DNA of 47,916 nucleotides from Pseudomonadota bacterium. Lineage in GTDB: Bacteria; Pseudomonadota; Gammaproteobacteria; Steroidobacterales; Steroidobacteraceae. The first letter of the stretch is position 1; the number at the start of each line of letters is the position of its first letter. Location: NCBI GenBank assembly GCA_021787615.1, contig JAJYLP010000017.1, forward strand, positions 1 through 47,916, given 5' to 3'. Shown here piece by piece: positions 34,517 to 46,088 of this stretch. The translations under genes were made by a program, and so were the position numbers. The notes under the pieces are model-generated. The model was not told the DNA's origin. It saw nothing but the letters and a program-made list of their open reading frames with translations, and ran no database searches.

Positions 34517-35688
34517 AGGCGATCTGGCGCGTGTTCCGCAAGGAGTTCGGCGAGACGCTGCGCGAGCGGCGCTCGCTGATCACGACCCTGGTGGTCGGCC
34601 CGCTGCTGATGCCGGCGCTGATCGGGGTCGTCCTGTCGCTCGCCATCCGCCACAGCGGCACCCCGAGCAGCCGGCCGATGGCGCTCGCGGTCGCCCATGC
34701 CGAGCGGGCGCCGCAGCTGATGGCCTTCCTCGCTCAATACGGGGTGCGCATCGAGGCGGTGCACGCCGACCGGCGCCAGTCGCGCCGGCGGGTCGAGCGC
34801 TCGCACGGCCCGCTGCTCTACGTGCCGCGGGATTTCGGCGCGCGGCTCGCCTCCGGCAAGCCCGCCGCGCTGCGCCTCTATGCCGATGAATCCAACCGCG
34901 CGGTGCAGGGCAGGGTCCGGCGCCTGAGCACGCTGATCGGACTCTATGGCGGCACCATCGCGCGGCTGCGCCTCGTGGCGCGCGGGCTCGACCCGCAGCT
35001 GCTCACGCCCATCGCGCTGCACCCGATCGATGTCTCCACGCCGCAGAGCCGCGCCGCGCTCGCACTCGGGATGCTCAGCTACGCGATTCTCTTCACCATG
35101 CTCATGAGTGGCCTGTACATCGCGATCGACGCCACCGCCGGGGAGCGCGAGCGCGGCTCGCTCGAGCCGCTGCTCACCATGCCCGTCCGGCGCGAGCACC
35201 TGGTGTACGGCAAGATGCTCGCCGCGTGCGCCATGATGGTGATCTCGCTGGTGCTCACGGTGGCGGCGTTCGCCTTCGCGATGCGCCACATCGGGCTGGA
35301 CCGGCTCGGCATGAGCGTGAACTTCGGGCCGGCCGTTGCGGCCGGCATCGTGCTCGGCTGCCTGCCGCTGATCCCGGCGGGGGCGGCCCTGATGACCCTG
35401 GTCGCCTCCTTCACGCGCAGCTACCGCGAGGCGCAGACCTACGTGGGCCTCGTGCTGCTGATCCCGACGCTGCCGCTGATCTTCGCCAGCATCATGGGGC
35501 TGCAGCCGCGCGCCGCGCTGATGGCGGTGCCCTCGCTCAGCCAGCACTTCATCATCATGAGTCTGCTGCGGGCCCAGCCACTGCCGGCGCTCGACATCGC
35601 GATCTCCGCGACCGTGAGCCTCGCCCTCGGCGCGGTGCTCATGTTTCTTGCCGGGCGGCTGTACCGGCGCGAGAATCTCCTCGGCTGA
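34513..35688 (+). CDS. natB: ABC transporter permease, NatB-like (ABC-2 type)
   Basis: Inner-membrane subunit, 391 residues. One hydrophobic segment lies near the N terminus (about 20-45), followed by a long periplasmic domain and a cluster of about five segments in the C-terminal half. The family motif ATAGERERGSLEPLLTMPVRREHLVYGKMLA is present. Translation starts with GTG inside the natA stop. It forms the channel for the preceding ATPase. The substrate is unknown; related proteins are annotated as Na+ or drug exporters. Confidence 0.85.
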   Translation: MKAIWRVFRKEFGETLRERRSLITTLVVGPLLMPALIGVVLSLAIRHSGTPSSRPMALAVAHAERAPQLMAFLAQYGVRIEAVHADRRQSRRRVERSHGPLLYVPRDFGARLASGKPAALRLYADESNRAVQGRVRRLSTLIGLYGGTIARLRLVARGLDPQLLTPIALHPIDVSTPQSRAALALGMLSYAILFTMLMSGLYIAIDATAGERERGSLEPLLTMPVRREHLVYGKMLAACAMMVISLVLTVAAFAFAMRHIGLDRLGMSVNFGPAVAAGIVLGCLPLIPAGAALMTLVASFTRSYREAQTYVGLVLLIPTLPLIFASIMGLQPRAALMAVPSLSQHFIIMSLLRAQPLPALDIAISATVSLALGAVLMFLAGRLYRRENLLG

Positions 35689-35736
35689 GCGGCACGGTCA
35701 CCCAAGCTTCGACGGACTGAAGAGGACAAGTCGGCC

Positions 35737-36453
35737 ATGAAACACCTGCTCCGGTCCGCGCTGGCCCTCGCGCCGGCGCTCGCGCTCGCCGGCCCGGCCG
35801 CCGGCGCGCGCCCTCCTGCGACCCTGCAGGTCGGTGCCCGGGCGACGGTCTCGCGCGCGCCGGATCGGGTCTACATCGAGGTCGGCGTGAAAACCGAGGC
35901 GCGCCGGCCCGACGCCGCGACGGCGGACAACGCGGCGCGGGTCGCGGCGGTCGTGGCCGCCGTGCGCAAGGCCGCCGGGCCCGGCGCCCGGCTGACGACC
36001 GCCGACTATTCGGTGGCGCCGCAGTACCAGTACCACAGCAACGGCAAGGCGCCGACGCTGAGCGGCTATGTGGTGACCAACATCCTGCAGGTGCGGCTCG
36101 ATGAGCTCACGCGTATCGGCGCCGTCATCGATGCGGCCAGTGGCGCCGGTGCGAACGTTCAGCAGAATCTGCGCTTTGCCCTGCGCGACCCCGAGGCAGC
36201 CCGGGTGCAGGCCCTGGCGCAGGCGGCGCATCGGGCCCGGCAGGCCGCCCGCGCGCTGGCTGCGGCGCTCGGGCTGCGGATCGTGCGGATTGTCACCGTC
36301 CGGGAGTCCGGCGCCCCGGTCATTCCGCCGGGGCCCGTGATTCACCCGCAGGCGATCCGCATGGCGCGGATGGCGCCCGCCACACCGATCGAGTCGGGCC
36401 GCATCCGCGTGACCGCTGGCGTTAACTTGACTATGGCGGTTGCGCCGCGGTAG
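35737..36453 (+). CDS. SIMPL-domain (DUF541) periplasmic protein
   Basis: 238 residues with a signal peptide (about 1-23, ending near AGARP). The body is a single SIMPL domain with LQVGARATVSRAPDRVYIEVGVKTEA, LTTADYSVAPQYQY, LSGYVVTNILQVRLDEL and the C-terminal ITVAGVNLTM-like strand. Members of this family (for example E. coli YggE, Brucella BP26) form periplasmic oligomers of unclear function linked to oxidative stress. It lies 48 bp after natB on the same strand. Confidence 0.85.
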   Translation: MKHLLRSALALAPALALAGPAAGARPPATLQVGARATVSRAPDRVYIEVGVKTEARRPDAATADNAARVAAVVAAVRKAAGPGARLTTADYSVAPQYQYHSNGKAPTLSGYVVTNILQVRLDELTRIGAVIDAASGAGANVQQNLRFALRDPEAARVQALAQAAHRARQAARALAAALGLRIVRIVTVRESGAPVIPPGPVIHPQAIRMARMAPATPIESGRIRVTAGVNLTMAVAPR

Positions 36454-36515
36454 GGGTACGCTGGGTCAACCTATCCCGTCACGGCACGCCGCGGCGTGCC
36501 CCAGAGGAGGCTGAC

Positions 36516-36944
36516 ATGATCCGGGTGCGTCACCTGCTCGAAAGCAAGAAATCTGCCCTGTACACCATTGGTCCCGACGCCCAGGTGCTCGAGGCGGTCC
36601 GCTCGATGGCCGAGCACGGCGTGGGCGCGCTGCTCGTCATGAGCGGCACGACGCTGAAGGGGATCGTCTCGGAGCGCGACTACGCGCGCAAGGTCGTGCT
36701 GCACGGGCGCGCCTCGGCCGACACGCCCGTCGCGCAGATCATGAGCTCGCCGGTGCTCACGGTCCCGCCGGAGGCCACGGTGCAGCATTGCATGGTGCTC
36801 ATGACCGAGCGGCGCATCCGCCATCTGCCGGTGGTGGAGGACGACCGCGTGGTCGGTATCGTGTCGATCGGCGATCTGGTGAAATCGGTGATCGAGGATC
36901 AGCAGCGCACCATCGAGGAGCTCGAGACCTACATCCACGGATGA
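36516..36944 (+). CDS. tandem CBS-domain protein
   Basis: 142-residue cytoplasmic protein made only of two CBS motifs (about 7-60 and 74-130), the second containing VQHCMVLMTERRIRHLPVVEDDRVVGIVSIGDLVKS. CBS pairs bind adenine nucleotides and sense energy charge. A strong GAGGAGG ribosome-binding site precedes the ATG. The target is unknown; the gene ends 10 bp from the convergent ilvA. Confidence 0.9.
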   Translation: MIRVRHLLESKKSALYTIGPDAQVLEAVRSMAEHGVGALLVMSGTTLKGIVSERDYARKVVLHGRASADTPVAQIMSSPVLTVPPEATVQHCMVLMTERRIRHLPVVEDDRVVGIVSIGDLVKSVIEDQQRTIEELETYIHG

Positions 36945-36954
36945 GCGGCGCCGC

Positions 36955-38472
<1,518 letters not shown>

Positions 38473-38478
38473 GGGTGC

Positions 38479-39282
38479 TCAGGCGATGAGGAAGTCCTGG
38501 ATCGCCGCGACGACCGGCTGCGGCGCGTTCTGCAGCTGCGACAAGTCGCGGCACGGCGTGCGCCGCGCGTGCGCCGGCAGATCGGCGGCGGCTACTCCGG
38601 CCTCGTGCGGCCAATCGGGCGCGTGCAGCACCAGCAGCGGCTGGCAGATCCCGCTCAGCCGCTCGCGCAGCGGGTAGTCCTGCCCGGCGCCGGCGGCATG
38701 TGCGGCATTGCGCAACCGCTCGCTGCACGCGGCAATGACCCTTGCCAGCGTCGCATCGGCGCCACAGTCGCGGCGCGCGCCGGCCCACGCGGCGCGCAGG
38801 TACGCATCCGCCTCATCAGCGGACTGCGGCGGGGGTGGTAATTCGCTCGCGGCAAGCGCGGCGATCACCAGGCGCCGCACGGCGGGTCGCGTCGCGGCCA
38901 GCTCGAGGGCAACGCACGTACCGAGGCCGCAGCCGAGCAAATCGACGTGACGCAGGCGCATGGCATCGAGGAAGTCGCCGATGGCGGCGGCCTGTTCGGC
39001 GATCGACAGTCCGTCCGGCGCATCGGATTCCCCGAATCCCGGCAGGTCCGGCGCGAATGCCGAGCGGTCGCGGCCCAGCGTGACCAGCAGCGCGGTGAAC
39101 AGGCGTCCCGAATGCGTCGCGGGGTGCAGCGCCAGCAGCGGCGTGCCCTCCTCGAACCCGCCGCCGCCGGGGATCGCGTGGTGGACGTGCAGTTGCCCGA
39201 AGCGGGACTCGAAATAGCCGCGCCGGATACGGACGGCCGGGCTCGCGGCGGCCTCGGGACGTAGCGTGGTGCGTTTCGGCAT
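38479..39282 (-). CDS. alpha/beta-hydrolase-fold protein with missing catalytic residues
   Basis: 267 residues with the general fold: PLLALHPATHSGRLF, FAPDLPGFGESDAP and the elbow region VDLLGCGLGTCVAL. In the elbow the nucleophile position of G-x-S-x-G is Gly (GCGLG), and the expected His near the C terminus is absent (DLSQLQNAPQPVVAAIQDFL). It is therefore probably not a hydrolase; a binding or scaffold role is possible. The frame is intact and the fold conserved, so it does not look like a decaying pseudogene. It immediately precedes ilvA (6-bp gap), so the two are likely co-expressed. Confidence 0.75.
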   Translation of the reverse strand: MPKRTTLRPEAAASPAVRIRRGYFESRFGQLHVHHAIPGGGGFEEGTPLLALHPATHSGRLFTALLVTLGRDRSAFAPDLPGFGESDAPDGLSIAEQAAAIGDFLDAMRLRHVDLLGCGLGTCVALELAATRPAVRRLVIAALAASELPPPPQSADEADAYLRAAWAGARRDCGADATLARVIAACSERLRNAAHAAGAGQDYPLRERLSGICQPLLVLHAPDWPHEAGVAAADLPAHARRTPCRDLSQLQNAPQPVVAAIQDFLIA

Positions 39283-39350
39283 GATGTGCCCGCCATTGTG
39301 CCGCAGGCCGGATCGGGGATTCAGCTATTTCAGCGACCGCGGCGGCACGA

Positions 39351-39373
39351 CGCGCGGGAACCGTCCCCGCGCG
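39351..39373 (-). other. GC-rich hairpin between the VOC gene and the hydrolase-fold gene
   Basis: CGCGCGGG (39351-39358) pairs with CCCGCGCG (39366-39373) around a 7-base loop. It lies after the VOC gene on the minus strand and lacks a T-run. The surrounding 134-bp gap shows no gene. Confidence 0.3.
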
Positions 39374-39416
39374 CTGCCGAAGTGGCAATCCAACTCGCGG
39401 CCGCGGCCGCGGCCGC

Positions 39417-40523
39417 TCAGCGGCGCCGCGCTCTGCGCGGCGCCGCCCGACGGGCGGATTTCTTCGGGCGGGCGTGGGCCGCCGTGCGGCTCTTGCGGAC
39501 CGGACGGCGCTTTGCCGCCGCTTTACGCGCCGGCGCGCGCTTCGCGGCCGGTTTCGCCGCACGGCGGACGGCCGGCTTTGCGGCGCGCTTGGCGGGGTGT
39601 TTCGGGCGGCGTTTTGCCGCCGCTTTGGCTGCGGGCTTCTTTTTCGCCGGCGCGGCGCGCTTCGCGGCCGGTTTCGCCGCATGGCGGACGGGCGGCCTTG
39701 CGGCGCGCTTGGCCTTCCCGGGTGCCGCCGGACGGCGCGCCGCGGCCGGCTGCACCGCGGCCGGCGGCTCGTGCAGCGCAATCGTGCCGCCCTGCGGATC
39801 CATGATGTGCGCGACGCGGTCTCCGCCGGGTACGACATGCGGCCCGCGCAGCACGCGGCCGCCGTGCGCCTGGACCGCCGCCACCGCCTCGTCGAGGCGC
39901 TCGACCCGGACGTAACTCAGCCAATGCGGCGGTTTGGAGGGGTCCTGCAGGACATGCACGCCGCCGATCTGGGCGCCGGCATGCTCGATGATCTGGTACA
40001 GGCCGCCGGCGCCCATGTCGTGGGCAGGCCCCCGGGTCCAGCCGAACAGCTGAGCATAGAAGGCGAGCGCGCTCTGCGGATCGAGGGTCGCGAGCTCATG
40101 CCAGGAGAAGCGGCCGACGGGTGGCTTCGCGCCTTCCGGCGCCGCCATGGCGGGCATGAACACCGCAAAGGCCGCGCCCTGGGGATCGGACAGCACGGCG
40201 AAGCGGCCGATGCCCGGAATGTCGGTGGGCGATTTGAGCACCTTGCCGCCGAGGCGCTGCGCGGCCTCGACGGTCGCATCGACGTCGGGCGCGGCGATAT
40301 ACACGAGCCAGCTCGGCGGCGTGCCGCTCTCGCGCACGGCCTGCGGCTGACCCATCAGTCCGGCCACACCCGCCATCGCGCTCATCCACAACGTGTAGCC
40401 CGGAACCGTGGATGCCTCGGTCGTCCAAGGCAGCACGCGCGCGTAGAAGTCCGCCGCGGCTTGCGCATCGGGCGTCATCAACTCGTGCCAGACGAACTTG
40501 CCTCGCAGGTCGGCTTGACTCAT
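39417..40523 (-). CDS. two-domain VOC/glyoxalase-like protein with a histone H1-like tail
   Basis: 368 residues. Two vicinal-oxygen-chelate units (about 8-125 and 136-250) each open with a W-H-E-L motif (KFVWHELMTPDAQAAADFYA and RFSWHELATLDPQSALAFYA) and contain SDPQGA or MDPQGGTIALHEPP. From about residue 254 to the end there is a tail of about 115 residues made almost only of Ala, Lys, Arg and Pro, like eukaryotic H1 C termini and bacterial AlgP/HupB-type tails. Such tails bind nucleic acids. The VOC part resembles 27-kDa antigen Cfp30B-like proteins of unknown reaction. The ATG at 40523 is chosen by homology; the open frame continues upstream without similarity. The tail DNA contains a 120-bp-period duplication. 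Confidence 0.85.
   Translation of the reverse strand: MSQADLRGKFVWHELMTPDAQAAADFYARVLPWTTEASTVPGYTLWMSAMAGVAGLMGQPQAVRESGTPPSWLVYIAAPDVDATVEAAQRLGGKVLKSPTDIPGIGRFAVLSDPQGAAFAVFMPAMAAPEGAKPPVGRFSWHELATLDPQSALAFYAQLFGWTRGPAHDMGAGGLYQIIEHAGAQIGGVHVLQDPSKPPHWLSYVRVERLDEAVAAVQAHGGRVLRGPHVVPGGDRVAHIMDPQGGTIALHEPPAAVQPAAARRPAAPGKAKRAARPPVRHAAKPAAKRAAPAKKKPAAKAAAKRRPKHPAKRAAKPAVRRAAKPAAKRAPARKAAAKRRPVRKSRTAAHARPKKSARRAAPRRARRR
39535..39712 (-). repeat. direct repeat pair in the basic tail, 120-bp period
   Basis: Bases 39535-39592 and 39655-39712 differ at three positions and are offset by exactly 120 bp (40 codons). The repeat encodes KRAAKPAVRRAAKPAAKRA and KRAARPPVRHAAKPAAKRA. In-frame duplication appears to have lengthened the tail. 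Confidence 0.75.
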
Positions 40524-40642
40524 GGCCAGTGTCCCCCAGGGTCTGTCGGAGTGCTTCGATGTTGCGCGAGCGACTGCTCGGCGCGGAGCTTTGCGCCATT
40601 GTGCTCCGACGCGCGCCTGAGTTCCACGTCGTCGTCGGCCGC

Positions 40643-41122
40643 TCAGGGCCCGGTCGGATCGGCCGCGCCGAGCGCACTGCCGAGGGCGGCGAACTCGCCT
40701 TCGAAGCGGCCGACGGTCTCTCGGGCGCAGCTCAGTTCGGCATCGAGCCGCAGACGCGCCCGTCCCCGCCGCGCCAGTATGGTGGCGAAGCGCTCCCAAG
40801 CGGCCGGGTCGCTGAGCCGGCACTCGGCGGCGAAGTCTGCGGGGATGGGGCGCTCATATTCCATGCGGCTGCGCTGAATCACCGTCCGGGCGCTGAGCCC
40901 GGCCGCCGCGAGCCGCAGGTGCAGCAGGCTCCAGGCGGCGAGCGTCGCGACGGCCGCCGCCGAGCCGCCGAAAACCGTGCCGGCGTGATTGATGTTCTCG
41001 GCGAGCGGCGCCGTGAGCCGCACGTACTCGGCGCTGGCTTCGGCAACGCGCACGCCGAGGGCCGCGGATAGGGGAATCCGCCGGTGCAGATAGCGCTCGA
41101 GGGCGGCTTCGGGCGCGTCCAT
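40643..41122 (-). CDS. YiiD C-terminal-type hotdog thioesterase
   Basis: 159-residue single hotdog-fold domain. The motif region is LTAPLAENINHAGTVFGGSAAAVATLAAWSLL, with the conserved N-H-x-G-T-x-F-G-G found in YiiD C-terminal domains; IQRSRMEYERPIPADF follows. It probably hydrolyses an acyl-CoA; the substrate is unknown. It lies 18 bp after gloA on the same strand and may belong to the AHAS-gloA transcript. Confidence 0.82.
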   Translation of the reverse strand: MDAPEAALERYLHRRIPLSAALGVRVAEASAEYVRLTAPLAENINHAGTVFGGSAAAVATLAAWSLLHLRLAAAGLSARTVIQRSRMEYERPIPADFAAECRLSDPAAWERFATILARRGRARLRLDAELSCARETVGRFEGEFAALGSALGAADPTGP

Positions 41123-41140
41123 CGGCGGCCGCGGTGCGTG

Positions 41141-41560
41141 CTACCAGTTCCCGCTGTTCGGCATCGACGCCCACGGCTCGGCCGGCGCCAGCGCCGCCCC
41201 GCGCTGCAGCAGCTCGATCGAAATCTGATCCGGCGAGCGCACGAATGCCATGCGCCCGTCACGCGGCGGGCGATTGATCGTCACGCCATGGCGCTGCAGC
41301 CGCTCGCAGGCGGCGTAGATGTCCTCGACCGCATACGCGAGGTGCCCGAAGTTGCGCCCACCGGTGTAGGTTTCCGGATCCCAGTTGTGCGTGAGCTCCA
41401 CCTGTGCCGATTCATCGCCCGGGGCGGCGAGGAACACCAGCGTGTAGCGCCCCTGGGGGTAGTCCTTGCGCGACACCTCGGTGAGCCCCAGGGCATCACA
41501 GTAAAAGCGCAGCGAGGCGTCCAGATCTGCCACGCGCACCATGGTGTGGAGGTATTTCAT
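41141..41560 (-). CDS. gloA: lactoylglutathione lyase (glyoxalase I)
   Basis: Converts the methylglyoxal-glutathione hemithioacetal to S-lactoylglutathione. It has 139 residues. Metal ligands are visible: His in LHTMVRV, Glu in AQVELTHNW, His in FGHLAYAV and Glu in SIELLQ; the glutathione region [20 protein letters not shown] is typical. The ATG at 41560 is preferred over the GTG at 41566 because AGGAG lies 5-6 bases before it. That ribosome-binding site overlaps the stop codon of the AHAS gene, so the two genes are translationally linked. The protein has an Ala/Pro extension at the C terminus. Confidence 0.93.
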   Translation of the reverse strand: MKYLHTMVRVADLDASLRFYCDALGLTEVSRKDYPQGRYTLVFLAAPGDESAQVELTHNWDPETYTGGRNFGHLAYAVEDIYAACERLQRHGVTINRPPRDGRMAFVRSPDQISIELLQRGAALAPAEPWASMPNSGNW

Positions 41561-41569
41561 CTTCACTCC

Positions 41570-43417
41570 TCAGAACATCTCGGACGGCCCGGGCGGCGTG
41601 ATCTCGACCTTGCGGCGTGAGGCGATGAATTCCCCGGTGATCATCTCCTCGTAGGTCTGCCCGGGACCGACCATCGGATAGACGCCGGCGTCGGGGTCGA
41701 TCATCACCTCGAGGAAGGCCGGCCCCTGGAAGCGCAGGAACTCCTCGATCACGCGCGGCACGTCCGCCTTGCGCTCGAGCCGCACGGCGTAGGGGAAGCC
41801 GTCCGCCTCGGCGGCGCGGATGAAGTCCTTCTTGTGCAGCGAGCGGTCGCTCGCCGACAGGCGGCCCTTGAAGAAGAGCTTCTGCCACTGCTTGACCATG
41901 CCGTCGCCACAGTTGTTGAGCACGACGATCTTGATCGGCAGCTCGTAGGTGGTGACGGTCTCGAGCTCGCCGAGGTTCATGCGGATGCTCGAGTCCCCGT
42001 CGATGTCCACCACCAGGCGCTCGGGGTGCGCGAGCTGCGCGCCGATCGCCGCCGGCAGACCGAACCCCATCGTGCCCATGCTGCCGGAGGTCAGCCACAG
42101 CCGCGGCCGGCGGAAGTCGCAGTATTGCGCCGCCCACATCTGGTGCTGGCCGACCCCGGTGGTGATGATGGCCTCGCCGCCGGTGATCCGGTTGATCTGC
42201 TCGATCACGTAGTACGGCTGGATGAGCGCGCTGTCACGGTCGTAGTTCATGGCGTGCCGGCGCTTGAGCTCGGCCAGGTGCGCGAGCCAGGGCGCGACGT
42301 CGGGCTTGAAGCCCGCAGAGCGGCCATGGGCCGTGAGCGCGCCCAGCGCCTCGGCCAGCAGGCCGACGTGGCTCCAGTGCGCGCGCTTCACCTTGTTGAT
42401 TTCCGCGCTGTCGATGTCCAGATGCGCGACGCGCCGCGCGCCGCGCGCGAACTTGGCCGGCACGCCGGCGACCCGGTCGTCGAAGCGCGCGCCGACGGCG
42501 ATGAGAAAATCGCAGTCATCGACCGCATAGTTGGCGTAGGCCGCCCCGTGCATGCCGAGCATGCGCATCGCGAGCGGATGAGTGGTGTCGATGGAGCCGA
42601 TGCCCATCAGCGTGGTGACCACAGGGAGGTCGAACGCGGTTGCGAACGCAACGAGTTCGTCCGACGCATCGCCGTGGATGACACCGCCGCCGGCGTAGAT
42701 CAGCGGACGGCGCGACTCGCCGAGCATCTCGAAGAAGCGCCCCGACTCGCGCGGCGCGAGCCGCCGCTCGGCGAGCGCCTGCATGCGGCGGCGGTAACCG
42801 GGGATGGGCAGGGTGCCGGCGCCCTGGAAGAGCCCCTCCCAGTTCTGCACGTCCTTGGGCACATCGATCACCACGGGCCCGGGCCGGCCGGTGCGGGCCA
42901 GCTCGAACGCCGTGCGCATGGTGGCCTCGAGGCGCTGCGGCTCGGTCACCAGGAACACGTGTTTGGCGACCGAGCCCATGATGGCGGTCACCGGGGCCTC
43001 CTGGAACGCATCGGTGCCGATGGCCGCGCGCGCCACCTGGCCGCAGATCACCACGATCGGCACCGAATCGGCCATACAGTCGCGCACCGGGGTGACGGTG
43101 TTCGTGGCGCCGGGCCCCGAGGTGACCAGGCAGACGCCGACCCGCCCGGTGGCCCGCGCGAATCCGGCTGCCATGAAGCCCGCGCCCTGCTCGTTGGCCG
43201 GCACGATCAGCGGGATCTGCCGGCCGCCGGCACGCTGCTGCTCCTCGTTGTAGAGGAATATGGCATCGTAGGTCGGCAGGATCGCCCCGCCGCTGTAGCC
43301 GAAGATCGCCTCGACCCCTTCGTCCGCCAGCACCTGCATGATCATCCGGGCGCCGGACATCGGGTGTCCGGCGAGCGGGTGCGCGCCCTGGGCGGATTCG
43401 GGGACGGTCGTGATCAT
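41570..43417 (-). CDS. ilvI: acetohydroxyacid (acetolactate) synthase large subunit
   Basis: TPP-dependent enzyme that condenses pyruvate with pyruvate or 2-oxobutanoate in valine, leucine and isoleucine synthesis. It has 615 residues from the ATG at 43417; an in-frame ATG at 43444 is possible. Landmarks are FGYSGGAILPTYDA, the TPP glutamate in PANEQGAGFMAAG, VTSGPGATNTVTP, IGTDAFQEAP (biosynthetic type), RFDDRVAG, and the TPP/Mg motif DIDGDSSIRMNLGEL with LNN about 26 residues on. The segment GMVKQWQKLFFKGRLS matches the family. The small subunit ilvH is not downstream but divergent, 174 bp away, an atypical layout. The symbol could equally be ilvB. Confidence 0.93.
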   Translation of the reverse strand: MITTVPESAQGAHPLAGHPMSGARMIMQVLADEGVEAIFGYSGGAILPTYDAIFLYNEEQQRAGGRQIPLIVPANEQGAGFMAAGFARATGRVGVCLVTSGPGATNTVTPVRDCMADSVPIVVICGQVARAAIGTDAFQEAPVTAIMGSVAKHVFLVTEPQRLEATMRTAFELARTGRPGPVVIDVPKDVQNWEGLFQGAGTLPIPGYRRRMQALAERRLAPRESGRFFEMLGESRRPLIYAGGGVIHGDASDELVAFATAFDLPVVTTLMGIGSIDTTHPLAMRMLGMHGAAYANYAVDDCDFLIAVGARFDDRVAGVPAKFARGARRVAHLDIDSAEINKVKRAHWSHVGLLAEALGALTAHGRSAGFKPDVAPWLAHLAELKRRHAMNYDRDSALIQPYYVIEQINRITGGEAIITTGVGQHQMWAAQYCDFRRPRLWLTSGSMGTMGFGLPAAIGAQLAHPERLVVDIDGDSSIRMNLGELETVTTYELPIKIVVLNNCGDGMVKQWQKLFFKGRLSASDRSLHKKDFIRAAEADGFPYAVRLERKADVPRVIEEFLRFQGPAFLEVMIDPDAGVYPMVGPGQTYEEMITGEFIASRRKVEITPPGPSEMF

Positions 43418-43521
43418 GGCGGCGCTCTCATGTGGCGGCGGCATCGGTCCGGATAGAGGGAGATGCCATGAGACTAGCAGGTCGCTCCCCCCGCAGGAAG
43501 TTGCGTGCTGCGCGAGCGCGC

Positions 43522-43551
43522 GTGACCGCTGCGGGCGCGATCCTTTATTCT
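43522..43551 (+). promoter_or_regulatory. possible ilvH promoter
   Basis: GTGACC (43522-43527), an 18-bp spacer and TATTCT (43546-43551) would start transcription about 35 bp before the ilvH ATG. It lies in the shared region with the divergent AHAS large-subunit gene. Confidence 0.35.
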
Positions 43552-43591
43552 GCGGGTGCGGGCGGTTGCGCCCGCTGTCCCCTGGAAAACC

Positions 43592-44095
43592 ATGCGTCAC
43601 ATCATCGCCATTCTGCTGCAGAACGAAGCCGGCGCCCTCAGCCGGGTCGCCGGCATGTTCGCCACGCGCGCCTACAACATCGAGTCGCTCTCGGTCGCGG
43701 CCACGCAGGATCCGACCGTATCGCGCCTGACGCTGGTCACCCAAGGGTCGGATGCCGTCATGCAGCAGATCGTCAATCAGCTGCTCAAGCTCATCGACGT
43801 GGTCAGCGTCGAGGACATGACCAGCGGCGAGCACCTCGAGCGCGAACTCATCCTCCTGAAGCTGAAGGTCCGTCCCGAGCAGATCGATCCGGTCAGGGGC
43901 TACGTGGTGCGCACCGGCGGACGGGTGCTCGATCCGGCGCCGGACGGATTCATTGTCGAGCTCACCGCGAGCGAGGCGGAAATCAACACCTTCGCGGCCG
44001 ATCTGGCGCGCAGCGCCGAGCTGCTCGAGGTCGTGCGCAGCGGGGCGCTCGGCATCGCGCGCAACGCGCGCCCGATGCGGATGGTGCGCGCCTGA
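43592..44095 (+). CDS. ilvH: acetohydroxyacid synthase small (regulatory) subunit
   Basis: Regulatory subunit that binds valine and activates the large subunit. It has 167 residues (E. coli IlvH 163). An ACT domain opens the protein (MRHIIAILLQNEAGALSRVAGMFATRAYNIESLSV), followed by the C-terminal AHAS small-subunit domain (LERELILLKLKV, GGRVLDPAPDGFIVELT). The ATG at 43592 is the family start. It is divergent from the large subunit and converges on glnK 41 bp downstream. Confidence 0.95.
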   Translation: MRHIIAILLQNEAGALSRVAGMFATRAYNIESLSVAATQDPTVSRLTLVTQGSDAVMQQIVNQLLKLIDVVSVEDMTSGEHLERELILLKLKVRPEQIDPVRGYVVRTGGRVLDPAPDGFIVELTASEAEINTFAADLARSAELLEVVRSGALGIARNARPMRMVRA

Positions 44096-44136
44096 GCGGC
44101 GCGGGGGGGTGTGCGCGGGCCCGATGTGCGCCCGAA

Positions 44137-45949
<1,813 letters not shown>

Positions 45950-46053
45950 GCCGCTCCGCGATCACCGTCCTCGCTCTACCGCAGATCCAGCGGCCATCGG
46001 GACGCGAGGCGGTATTGATTGTGGGGGCGAGGGGCATTCGCGCGCCGTGCGGC

Positions 46054-46082
46054 TTTACGGCAGGACTGTATGAATGTACAGT
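46054..46082 (+). promoter_or_regulatory. promoter of the intein-bearing radical SAM gene, leaderless type
   Basis: TTTACG (46054-46059), a 17-bp spacer and TACAGT (46077-46082) are followed by six bases and the ATG. The geometry equals that of the mnmG promoter. The LexA box covers the spacer end and the -10 element. Confidence 0.5.
46066..46081. promoter_or_regulatory. LexA (SOS) box
   Basis: CTGTATGAATGTACAG fits the gammaproteobacterial LexA consensus CTG-N10-CAG exactly and is flanked by A and T, giving ACTG...CAGT. It overlaps the -10 element and ends 7 bp before the ATG, an ideal repressor position. From memory, PA0069 of Pseudomonas aeruginosa is itself in the LexA regulon, which supports the call. 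Confidence 0.82.
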
Positions 46083-46088
46083 TGCACC

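Noticed and set aside
41990-42010. Defective TPP motif in the AHAS large subunit (GDS instead of GDG)
   Set aside because: The third position is variable in this family (GDA occurs in yeast), and the Asp and the following Asn-Asn are kept, so activity is not in doubt.
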